Of a stretch of DNA of 5,434 nt, positions 1 to 5,341 are shown in pieces. The notes under the pieces are model-generated. The model was not told the origin of the DNA. It worked only from the letters and a program-made list of their open reading frames with translations, and did not search any database. Positions within the stretch are counted from its first letter, which is position 1, and each line of letters begins with the position of its first letter. Location: contig JAFZUH010000233.1 in assembly GCA_017618435.1 (NCBI GenBank), positions 1 to 5,434 on the forward strand, read 5' to 3'. Origin of the DNA: Bacteroidales bacterium. GTDB lineage: Bacteria; Bacteroidota; Bacteroidia; Bacteroidales; WCHB1-69. The translations under genes were made by a program, and so were the position numbers.

Positions 1-1
1 C

Positions 2-310
2 ACCAACCCATCAAACAATCCTCACATGTCTGAAATAAAACTCAAATTTATTGAGGAACTTGGGGCTGAAGCACCTGTTTCGAGTGGCGTTATTTCACTA
101 CAAAGCGATAGGGGTACATCTTACAAAGCATATATTGCCGTTCAAGATCAACTCACTGCTGCTTTTAACGAAATTCGTGACTCTTATTCTCAACAACAAT
201 TCGGTAAAACTTTTGATAACTTGACAGAAGGACAACGTGAAATTGTAAAAAAAGTCGTTCCTGTTAGTATTTCAGAAGCAGAACCATCTAATTATGGAGG
301 GAAAAAATAA
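2..310 (+). CDS. exbD: ExbD-family biopolymer transport protein, C-terminal part (5' end outside window)
   Basis: This is the C-terminal part of the periplasmic domain of an ExbD/TolR-type protein, the subunit that works with ExbB and TonB to power outer-membrane transport using proton motive force. The reading frame is open from base 2, and the residues before the first ATG (TNPSNNPH) continue a pattern usual in Bacteroidetes ExbD proteins. The ATG at 26 is therefore probably an internal methionine. The segment GVISLQSDRGTSYKAYI, about a third of the way in, and the later VPVSISEAEP resemble Bacteroidetes ExbD C-termini as I recall them. The N-terminal membrane helix with its essential aspartate lies outside the window. 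The stop codon overlaps the start of the second exbD (TAATG), so the two are in one operon and probably co-translated. The family call is good; whether it drives TonB or another system cannot be told here. Confidence 0.85.
   Translation, partial: TNPSNNPHMSEIKLKFIEELGAEAPVSSGVISLQSDRGTSYKAYIAVQDQLTAAFNEIRDSYSQQQFGKTFDNLTEGQREIVKKVVPVSISEAEPSNYGGKK
294..301 (+). promoter_or_regulatory. Shine-Dalgarno site of the second exbD
   Basis: GGAGGG at 296-301 lies 8 bases before the ATG at 310, inside the last codons (Gly-Gly) of the preceding exbD. It is a near-perfect anti-16S match and supports the start at 310. It stands out because no other gene start in the window has a comparable site, as expected for Bacteroidota, where such sites are used little. 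Confidence 0.55.
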
Positions 311-783
311 TGGCAAGATTTAGAAAAGAAGGGAAAAAAGGTGTTCCGGATTTGAACATGGGTTCCATGTCTGATATCATCTTCATGTTCTTGTTCTTCT
401 TTATGGTTATCACAACCATGAGAGAATCCCAATTGTTTGTTAGAACAAAAGTACCTCAGGCTACAGAAGTTCAAAAATTGGAGAAAAAATCTTTGATTGC
501 CAATATTAATATCGGACAACCCAACACACGTGAATTAATTGCAAAATATGGTCCGGAACCTCGTATTCAATTGAATGACCAATTGGGTGATGTACGTGAT
601 ATTGTTCAATTTGTGGAAATTGAAAAGAAATCCCGCAATGAAGCCGACCGTACACAAATGACATGGTCGCTCCGCGTGGACGAAGCCGTAAAAATGGGTG
701 TCGTTACCGATGTTAAACAGGAACTTCGTAAAGCAAGTGCCTTCAAAGTAAATTATTCAACTTCAAAAGGCAAAAAAAAATAA
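310..783 (+). CDS. exbD: ExbD-family biopolymer transport protein (second paralog, complete)
   Basis: A complete 157-residue ExbD/TolR-family inner-membrane protein, close to the usual length of about 140-200. A short basic cytoplasmic N-terminus (RFRKEGKKG, residues 3-11) leads into GVPDLNMGSMSDIIF and one hydrophobic helix, about residues 22-36. Asp22 at the start of the helix matches the conserved proton-pathway aspartate of ExbD/TolR. Residues from about 40 to the end form the periplasmic domain, ending in a Lys-rich tail. Phenylalanines and methionines dominate the helix (FMFLFFFMV). It is the second of two tandem exbD genes, an arrangement common in Bacteroidetes where two ExbD paralogs accompany one ExbB; the exbB gene would be expected to the left, outside the window. 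Translation is probably coupled through the 1-base overlap and a GGAGGG site. An intrinsic terminator follows the stop. The tail is encoded by nine consecutive A bases (772-780) just before the stop. Confidence 0.92.
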   Translation: MARFRKEGKKGVPDLNMGSMSDIIFMFLFFFMVITTMRESQLFVRTKVPQATEVQKLEKKSLIANINIGQPNTRELIAKYGPEPRIQLNDQLGDVRDIVQFVEIEKKSRNEADRTQMTWSLRVDEAVKMGVVTDVKQELRKASAFKVNYSTSKGKKK

Positions 784-809
784 CATTGTAGCATAATATT
801 TAAACATAT

Positions 810-837
810 AAGGTTGGGATTGTTCCCAACCTTTTTT
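810..837 (+). terminator. Rho-independent terminator of the exbD operon
   Basis: AAGGTTGGGA (810-819) pairs perfectly with TCCCAACCTT (824-833), giving 10 base pairs around a TTGT loop. The 3' arm merges into a run of six T (832-837). It lies 27 bases after the exbD stop, so it ends that operon and separates it from the flavin reductase gene. Confidence 0.88.
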
Positions 838-857
838 AGTAATTTTTATCTGAACAA

Positions 858-1433
858 ATGAAAACAATTTTTAAAGCAGGAAATATGATATACCCGCTTC
901 CGGCAGTGCTGGTGTCTTGCGGAAACAAGGAACAGGGATACAATATTTTAACCATCGCATGGACAGGAACAATATGTTCATCGCCAGCCATGTGTTATAT
1001 CTCCGTCCGTCCGGAAAGATTCTCTCACCACATTATTAAAGAGAACGGAGATTTTTTCATCAACCTCACCAACCGGCAATTGGCCTTCGCAACCGACTGG
1101 TGCGGCGTAAAATCAGGAAAAGATACAGATAAATTCAAATCGCTGAACCTCACCCCAATGCATTGTTCTGAAATAAACGCTCCTTATATCAAAGAATCAC
1201 CATTGAGCATTGCATGCAAAGTAAAGGAAATTATACCTTTGGGTTCCCACGATATGTTTATCGCTGATGTGGTAAACATATTGGCAGACAATATGTTTAT
1301 TTCCCCCAAAACCGGCAGTTTTAATTTAGAACAAGCCGACCTTATATCTTACTGTCATGGAAAATATTATACCATGGGCAAACCTATCGGCAAATTCGGT
1401 TGGAGTGTGGAAAAGAAAAAACGAAAAAAATAA
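858..1433 (+). CDS. Flavin reductase-family protein (FMN-binding split barrel)
   Basis: A 191-residue protein of the flavin reductase-like domain family, FMN-binding split-barrel proteins that include flavoredoxins and NAD(P)H:flavin oxidoreductases. It is probably a cytoplasmic FMN-dependent redox protein; the physiological partner is unknown. Recognisable segments are PLPAVLVSCG (13-22), YNILTIAWTGTICSSP (28-43), ISVRPERFSHHII (48-60), FFINL (66-70), GSHDMFIADVV (129-139) and YYTMGKPIGKFGWS (170-183), in the order usual for this family, and the length is typical. It starts 21 bases after the exbD terminator with no Shine-Dalgarno site; the only promoter hint is an imperfect TAATTTTT just upstream (840-847). 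It is transcribed alone, converging with aroK. Odd feature: the C-terminus ends in a very basic KKKRKK, coded by A-rich sequence that overlaps the probable terminator of the opposite operon. Confidence 0.86.
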   Translation: MKTIFKAGNMIYPLPAVLVSCGNKEQGYNILTIAWTGTICSSPAMCYISVRPERFSHHIIKENGDFFINLTNRQLAFATDWCGVKSGKDTDKFKSLNLTPMHCSEINAPYIKESPLSIACKVKEIIPLGSHDMFIADVVNILADNMFISPKTGSFNLEQADLISYCHGKYYTMGKPIGKFGWSVEKKKRKK

Positions 1434-1442
1434 TTATTTTCG
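1422..1442 (-). terminator. Possible weak terminator of the pyrC-aroK operon at the convergent junction
   Basis: AAAATAATTATTTT (1427-1440) is a perfect 14-base palindrome between the convergent 3' ends. On the - strand it is followed by TTTCGTTTTTT, a T-rich tail suitable for termination after aroK. On the + strand the following bases are C-rich, so it fits that direction less well. The stem is purely A-T and weak, and it overlaps the last codons of the flavin reductase gene. Confidence 0.35.
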
Positions 1443-1451
1443 CTTCTCCTC

Positions 1452-1949
1452 CTATAAAATCTCTTTTATCCGTTCTACCAATTTATCTGCATTGACATTC
1501 AGTACAGCAATCTCCAATGTTGCCTGCTTATAAAACAACTCTCTTGCAGACAAAGTTTGTTGTACATACTGCAAAATATTATCTTTGTTTACCAAAGGTC
1601 TTTGTTTGCGACTGTTTTTCAATCTGTCTGCCAACACTTTTGCAGGCAAAGACAAATATACCGCCACACCATTTTGTTTGATATACTGCATATTATCACC
1701 GAAGCAAGGCGTGCCGCCTCCGGTGGCAACAAGTACATTATTCATTGTTGCAGTTTCATGCAACAAGGTTGTTTCTATTTTTCGGAAAGAATCCTCACCT
1801 TTTTGGACAAAAAAATCTGAAATAGGTCCGTATCGCTGCTCAAACAAAGTATCCAAATCCACAAAACGATAGCCCAATTTGGCAGCGATAGTTTTCCCCA
1901 ATGAGGATTTGCCGCAACCTGCAAATCCGACTAAATAAATGTTTTTCAT
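1452..1949 (-). CDS. aroK: Shikimate kinase
   Basis: Phosphorylates shikimate with ATP to shikimate-3-phosphate in the chorismate/aromatic amino acid pathway, in the cytoplasm. The 165-residue length is normal for a single-domain AroK. Visible landmarks: Walker A GFAGCGKSS (8-16); the DLD substrate/Mg motif (31-33, counterpart of the family's conserved Asp-x-Asp); Arg56 in FRKIE (55-59), which holds shikimate; GGGTP (77-81), the glycine-rich shikimate-binding turn; the LID arginine in RPLV (Arg117); and Arg136 in SARELFY, near the adenine site. All key residues are present, so it should be active. The ATG directly follows the TAA of the upstream aminotransferase gene with no gap and no Shine-Dalgarno site, indicating translational coupling. 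It is the last gene of the four-gene - strand operon, and its stop is 18 bases from the convergent flavin reductase stop. Confidence 0.96.
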   Translation of the reverse strand: MKNIYLVGFAGCGKSSLGKTIAAKLGYRFVDLDTLFEQRYGPISDFFVQKGEDSFRKIETTLLHETATMNNVLVATGGGTPCFGDNMQYIKQNGVAVYLSLPAKVLADRLKNSRKQRPLVNKDNILQYVQQTLSARELFYKQATLEIAVLNVNADKLVERIKEIL

Positions 1950-3089
1950 TTATTTGGCAGCGTATTGTACCGCCGCTAACAAATTTTCGGTAATATATTT
2001 CAATTGTTCTTCATCAAGTTCGGTATGCATCGGCAAAGAAATAACCTCTTTGCACAATTGTTCGCTTACAGGAAAATCACCATGTTGATACCTTTCATCT
2101 TGATAGGCCTTTTGCAAATGCAATGGCACCGGATAATATATCATTACAGGAATATGTTTTTCTGCCATATAAGCAATCAATTTTTCTCTGTCCACGCCTT
2201 TCGCTTTCAATGTATATTGATGAAAAACATGTGTTGATTTGTCTGCAACAACGGGTGTAACCAATTTATCGCAATTGGCAAATGCTTGATTATAGTATGC
2301 TGCTGCTCTGTTTCTTGCTTGAGCATATTCATCTAAATATTTGAGTTTAACATCTAAAACCGCTGCCTGCAGACTATCCAAACGGGAATTGACACCAACC
2401 ATATCATGATAATATCTTTTGAACATACCATGATTGACAATACCTCTTAATTGATAAGCAATATCATCATCATTGGTGAAAATGGCACCGCCATCACCAT
2501 AACAACCTAAATTTTTGGAAGGGAAAAATGAGGTACACCCGATTGTTCCCATCGTACCTGCTTTTTTAATTGTTCCATCAGAAAAAGTATAGGTTGCTCC
2601 TATTGCCTGACAAGCATCTTCTATTACATATAAATTATGTCTTTGTGCAATAGCAAGTATTTGCTCCATATTGGCACATTGACCAAACAAATGAACAGGC
2701 ACTATCGCTTTTGTTTTAGGTGTTATGGCTTTTTCTATAGCCGACACATCTATATTAAACGTATCTGCATCAACATCTACCAAAACAGGGGTTAAACCCA
2801 ACAACGCAACAACTTCGGCTGTTGCAATAAAAGTAAATGTTGTTGTTATCACTTCATCACCGGGTTTTAAATTCAAAGACATCAAAGCCACCTGCAGTGC
2901 ATCTGTACCATTACCACATGGGATAACATGCTTTACTCCCAAATAAGCCTCTAAATCTGCTTGAAATTGTTTTACCATAGGACCATTGATAAAAGCACAA
3001 CTTTCCATCACCTGTTCCCATTTCTCATCTATTTCCTTTTTTATTTTCAGATATTGCGAATGCAAATCCACCATTTGTATATTTTTCAT
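1950..3089 (-). CDS. DegT/DnrJ/EryC1/StrS-family PLP aminotransferase (WbpE-like sugar aminotransferase)
   Basis: A 379-residue PLP enzyme of the sugar aminotransferase family that transfers an amino group, usually from glutamate, to a keto sugar linked to a nucleotide, feeding glycan or surface polysaccharide synthesis. Landmarks: GNGTDAL (59-65) for phosphate binding, EDACQA (157-162) with Asp158 toward the PLP nitrogen, FFPSKNLGCYGDGGAIFTND (188-207) with Lys192 as the Schiff-base lysine, VGVNSRLDSLQAA (231-243), and YYPVPLHLQKAY (318-329). From memory these closely match Pseudomonas WbpE, which aminates UDP-3-keto-GlcNAc-uronic acid; the substrate here is inferred, not shown. The start MKNIQMVDLHSQY is the usual start in Bacteroidetes homologs. 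It lies 23 bases after the DUF4296 gene and abuts aroK. There are no other sugar-nucleotide genes in view, so its glycan pathway must be completed elsewhere. Confidence 0.9.
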   Translation of the reverse strand: MKNIQMVDLHSQYLKIKKEIDEKWEQVMESCAFINGPMVKQFQADLEAYLGVKHVIPCGNGTDALQVALMSLNLKPGDEVITTTFTFIATAEVVALLGLTPVLVDVDADTFNIDVSAIEKAITPKTKAIVPVHLFGQCANMEQILAIAQRHNLYVIEDACQAIGATYTFSDGTIKKAGTMGTIGCTSFFPSKNLGCYGDGGAIFTNDDDIAYQLRGIVNHGMFKRYYHDMVGVNSRLDSLQAAVLDVKLKYLDEYAQARNRAAAYYNQAFANCDKLVTPVVADKSTHVFHQYTLKAKGVDREKLIAYMAEKHIPVMIYYPVPLHLQKAYQDERYQHGDFPVSEQLCKEVISLPMHTELDEEQLKYITENLLAAVQYAAK

Positions 3090-3112
3090 TGATATTTATT
3101 ATTTATACATTA

Positions 3113-3577
3113 CTAATTATCTTCCACTAATTTATCTTGCTGTGAGGACAACTGAACAGCACCCGTTTCGTTTTGTTCCACAACTTTTGTAGTATCTTTT
3201 TTTTCTTTATTCTTTTTATTTTCCAGTTTTGTTTTTTCTTTCACCAATTGTTCGGTAACTTTTTTTAACATAGTCTTTGCAATATCATCATTGGACATAT
3301 AGTAATTCAAATTCTGCTGAAATACAGCATATTGAATATTGTGTTTTTCCATAATCTGATTCATTCGTATATGCAACCACGCTGTTTTATTTACAATAGT
3401 CGTATCCAATTGTCTTATTCGATATTCACCTTCCAATAAATATATATCATGCAAAACGGCTTCTATTTCGGTTTGTGTATATAATTGCTCCGGTTTTTTT
3501 GCCTTCATTCTCTGACAAGCACTGGCAACAAGCAACATTACAGCAAATAATATCACAATTTGTCTTGTTTTCATCAT
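3113..3577 (-). CDS. DUF4296 domain lipoprotein
   Basis: A 154-residue predicted lipoprotein. The N-terminus has a basic MMKTR, a hydrophobic stretch (7-18) and a lipobox LVASAC with Cys21 as the lipidation site, so it should be anchored in the envelope facing the periplasm. Residues about 28-110 resemble DUF4296, a Bacteroidetes family of unknown function: a proline near the start of the mature chain (P29), the helical segment IEAVLHDIYLLEGEYRIRQ (38-56), and a later helix with YAVFQQNLNYY (83-93). The region from about 105 to 140 is strongly charged (KEKTKLENKKNKEKKD) and looks disordered or coiled, followed by a Gln/Ser-rich end. ATG at 3577 overlaps the pyrC stop by four bases (ATGA); the second ATG at 3574 is an equally possible start. 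As I recall, the pyrC-DUF4296 pairing recurs in Bacteroidales, but the role is unknown. Confidence 0.85.
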   Translation of the reverse strand: MMKTRQIVILFAVMLLVASACQRMKAKKPEQLYTQTEIEAVLHDIYLLEGEYRIRQLDTTIVNKTAWLHIRMNQIMEKHNIQYAVFQQNLNYYMSNDDIAKTMLKKVTEQLVKEKTKLENKKNKEKKDTTKVVEQNETGAVQLSSQQDKLVEDN

Positions 3578-4914
3578 CTGTCAAATTTTAAAGCCATTGC
3601 TGCTTTGGTATCGGCAATCTTTCCTTCATCATAAACCAAAACACCATTTAAAAACGTTTTGCAAATATGAGAATGGAACATCGTTCCCTCCAAAGGAGAC
3701 CATTGGCATTTATAAAAGATATTATCTTTAGTTACTTTTTCACAAACAGATGTATCAACAAGAACCATATCAGCAAAATACCCCTCTTTGAGGTAACCCC
3801 GCCTGCTGATATTGAACAAATTGGCAGGTTGGTGGGCAAAACTATCCACCAAACGTTCCATAGTCAACCGTTTTTGGCAGACCAATTCCAACAATATCTG
3901 CAGACTATGTTGCACCATGGGCATTCCGGAAGGAGCATGGAAATAATTCTGTTGTTTTTCTACCCAAGTATGTGGAGCATGGTCAGAACCAACAGTCAAA
4001 ATAAGTCCATCGTTTAAGGCTTTTTGCAAGGCTGATTTGTCTTTTGCTGTTTTAATAGACGGATTGCATTTGATGCTCGTTCCATATTGTTCATAATCAG
4101 CATTATCAAAGAAAAGATATGATGGGCACACCTCCGCGGTGATATTTTTGTTTTCAAGAGAAAACAAAGACAATTCTTTGGCGGTGCTTACATGCAAAAC
4201 ATGCAAACGCGTACCCCATTGTTTCGCCCTTTGCACAGCCATTGCCGAAGTGGTATAGCAGGCTTCTTCACTGCGTATTTCACAATGTTTGCTTATCGGC
4301 ATTGTATCACCAAAACGCTGATGATATATTTCCGTATTTTTCTTTATAATATTTTCGTTTTCAGCATGTACCAAAACAGGCAACCCTTGTATGGAAAACA
4401 CCTTGTCCAACACTTGTTCATCTTGAATAAGCATATTGCCCGTTGAGGAACCTAAAAACAGCTTTAAAGCCGCAACATTTTGTTTATCAACACAACAAAC
4501 CTCTTCTAAATTGAAGTCTGTAGCCGCCAAATGAAAAGCATAGTTGCAATACATGGATTTTTCAGCCATGGCCAATCGTTCTTGCAACAATGCATTTGTG
4601 GTAGTTTGCGGAACAACATTGGGCATATCTATCACAGAGGTAACGCCGCCGGCCAAAGCCGCCCGACTTTCGGTGAACATATCTCCCTTGTGAGTTAAAC
4701 CCGGGTCTCTAAAATGAACATGTTCATCTATCATACCCGGTAACAAATATTTGCCTTGGGCATCTATTTTTTGGTATGAGGCATAGGTTTCTGTTTGAAA
4801 AATATCATCTGTAGGACTTATTTTTTCTATTTTTCCCTCAGAAATGGCAAGATGAGATTTTGTTATTTCCCCCTCATTCACCAACAATGCATTATAAATA
4901 ATGTATTTATTCAT
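3574..4914 (-). CDS. pyrC: Dihydroorotase (PyrC, allantoinase/hydantoinase-like branch)
   Basis: A 446-residue amidohydrolase that reversibly cyclises N-carbamoyl-L-aspartate to dihydroorotate in de novo pyrimidine synthesis, in the cytoplasm. Landmarks: PGMIDEHVHFRDPG (59-72) with metal ligands His65 and His67 and substrate arginine Arg69; IDMPN (95-99); KLFLGSSTG (151-159), where Lys151 could be the carboxylated lysine bridging two metals; VHAE (182-185) with His183; HVLHVST (238-244) with His241 (or His238) as ligand; GSDHAPH (309-315) with the catalytic Asp311. The C-terminal GYFADMVLVD (378-387) is the usual second half of the small beta domain. All metal-site residues are present. Allantoinase or dihydropyrimidinase are alternatives, but in Bacteroidetes this form is normally annotated as dihydroorotase and no purine-catabolism genes are nearby. 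It is the first gene of the four-gene - strand operon and overlaps the DUF4296 gene by 4 bases (ATGA). Confidence 0.92.
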   Translation of the reverse strand: MNKYIIYNALLVNEGEITKSHLAISEGKIEKISPTDDIFQTETYASYQKIDAQGKYLLPGMIDEHVHFRDPGLTHKGDMFTESRAALAGGVTSVIDMPNVVPQTTTNALLQERLAMAEKSMYCNYAFHLAATDFNLEEVCCVDKQNVAALKLFLGSSTGNMLIQDEQVLDKVFSIQGLPVLVHAENENIIKKNTEIYHQRFGDTMPISKHCEIRSEEACYTTSAMAVQRAKQWGTRLHVLHVSTAKELSLFSLENKNITAEVCPSYLFFDNADYEQYGTSIKCNPSIKTAKDKSALQKALNDGLILTVGSDHAPHTWVEKQQNYFHAPSGMPMVQHSLQILLELVCQKRLTMERLVDSFAHQPANLFNISRRGYLKEGYFADMVLVDTSVCEKVTKDNIFYKCQWSPLEGTMFHSHICKTFLNGVLVYDEGKIADTKAAMALKFDR

Positions 4915-4956
4915 CTTTTTATAAAAAACCCAAAAGCAAAATATCTATTAAAAATA

Positions 4957-4964
4957 CAAAAATA
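4957..4964 (-). promoter_or_regulatory. Possible -7 box for the pyrC operon
   Basis: The - strand reads TATTTTTG here, matching the Bacteroidetes -7 consensus TAnnTTTG, 42 bases upstream of the pyrC ATG. No convincing TTTG -33 element lies about 19 bases further upstream; the nearest one is too far away (4997-5000). In such AT-rich DNA the match could be chance. Confidence 0.35.
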
Positions 4965-5027
4965 GCAAAAAACAATATTAAATCTTCATTTATCATCAAA
5001 AAATAACTACTTAAAAAAATTTTATTG

Positions 5028-5035
5028 TATCTTTG
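5028..5035 (+). promoter_or_regulatory. Bacteroidetes-type promoter -7 box (TATCTTTG)
   Basis: TATCTTTG fits TAnnTTTG exactly and sits in the context TTGTATCTTTGCA, which is very typical of Bacteroidetes housekeeping promoters. The upstream stretch (5011-5027) is A/T-rich, but no clear TTTG is seen at the -33 position. The implied transcription start is around 5040-5043, immediately before or at the first hairpin of the structured region. It is about 300 bases from the start codon at 5342, so it would give a long leader or a separate small RNA. Confidence 0.55.
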
Positions 5036-5040
5036 CAAAA

Positions 5041-5300
5041 TCTGAAAGGGCAATATGCTCTCAGATTTACGTTCTTATTGACTGAAAAACAGTTTTTTAT
5101 TTTATAGAAAAAGCGTTAGCGTACACTTGTACTTTGAAATTAGCACTTTGAAGAACAACAAGCAGTAAGGCGGTAACGCTCACGCATCTTGCGTGGGTTT
5201 TACTTTTTTGTTGTTCAAGGTCGTGCTAAACCTCAAAGTGCAGAATAAGTTAAAGTCCACGTTTTTTTATGTTTAATTTTTAACGTTCTTGGACTTGGAA
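5041..5300 (+). ncRNA. Candidate structured RNA: small RNA or long 5' leader
   Basis: Placed from the expected transcription start to the end of the last stem; both ends are approximate. Seen directly: (1) a 5' hairpin, AAATCTGA (5038-5045) with TCAGATTT (5061-5068), capped by GGGC/GCTC; (2) a long rod made of 5127-5137 with 5233-5243 (11 pairs including G-T), TTAGCAC (5140-5146) with GTGCTAA (5223-5229), and GAACAACAA (5153-5161) with TTGTTGTTC (5208-5216), separated by small internal loops; (3) a branched tip closed by AGTAA (5164-5168) with TTACT (5200-5204), holding GCG-GTAA-CGC (5170-5179) and CACGCA-TCT-TGCGTG (5181-5195); (4) a 3' hairpin, AAGTCC-ACGTT (5253-5263) with AACGT-TCTT-GGACTT (5282-5296). 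Four nested helices over 120 bases make chance unlikely, and the promoter in front supports transcription. It could be a 6S-type RNA, a riboswitch or other cis-regulatory leader of the next gene, or a dispersed repeat. I do not recognise the family with confidence. Confidence 0.5.
5055..5081 (+). CDS. Possible leader mini-ORF (8 codons)
   Basis: ATG at 5055 opens an 8-codon frame, MLSDLRSY, ending in TGA at 5079-5081. AAAGGG (5045-5050) lies 4 bases before the ATG, a passable ribosome site. The stop touches a small stem, ACTG-AAAAA-CAGT (5081-5093), which runs into six T (5093-5098), an arrangement reminiscent of attenuation. However, the codons show no run of a single amino acid, the stem has only 4-5 pairs, and the ATG lies in the 5' hairpin's loop, so this may be chance. 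Confidence 0.15.
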   Translation: MLSDLRSY

Positions 5301-5341
5301 CGAAGGAAAAGATATTTTAAATACATAAAAATAATATTCAT

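Larger units (their letters stand above)
4915..5341. other. Divergent intergenic region, 427 bases without a protein gene
   Basis: It separates pyrC (- strand) from the gene starting at 5342 (+ strand). Bases 4915-5027 are very A/T-rich, with only a possible pyrC promoter and a short TTTTTATAAAAA palindrome (4916-4927). Bases 5028-5300 hold a good + strand promoter box followed by a dense set of complementary segments, described separately. Bases 5301-5341 are purine- and A/T-rich leader with no Shine-Dalgarno site. I see no tRNA, RNase P (no AAAGTCCGGGC-type core), SRP RNA (no GGAAGGAAGC-type tip) or tmRNA tag. Confidence 0.8.

Noticed and set aside
26..310. ATG at 26 as the true start of a 94-residue protein
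   Set aside because: The frame is open to the left edge and the codons before the ATG continue the ExbD pattern; 94 residues would lack the membrane helix that ExbD needs.
292..519. Open frame on the - strand across the second exbD
   Set aside because: It lies entirely opposite a well-supported gene, and its Phe/His-rich translation matches nothing recognisable.
840..850. Promoter for the flavin reductase gene (TAATTTTT)
   Set aside because: It lacks the final G of TAnnTTTG, has no -33 partner and sits only about 10 bases from the ATG at 858; it is too weak to list.
1557..1872. Two + strand open frames opposite aroK
   Set aside because: They are antisense to shikimate kinase, which has all its family motifs; the translations have no domain-like features.
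2004..3192. Three + strand open frames opposite the aminotransferase and its upstream gap
   Set aside because: They overlap the conserved PLP enzyme and DUF4296 gene on the other strand and show low-quality, unrecognisable translations.
3667..4446. Two + strand open frames opposite pyrC
   Set aside because: They are shadows of the dihydroorotase gene, whose catalytic motifs prove the - strand reading.
5112..5260. Insertion-sequence or REP-type repeat end
   Set aside because: Hairpins such as GCG-GTAA-CGC resemble REP elements, but there is no transposase, no target duplication and no second copy in the window; copy number in the genome would decide.
5041..5300. RNase P RNA, SRP RNA or tmRNA
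   Set aside because: The diagnostic core sequences of each (RNase P core, SRP GGAAGGAAGC-like tip, tmRNA alanyl acceptor and tag frame) were looked for and not seen.
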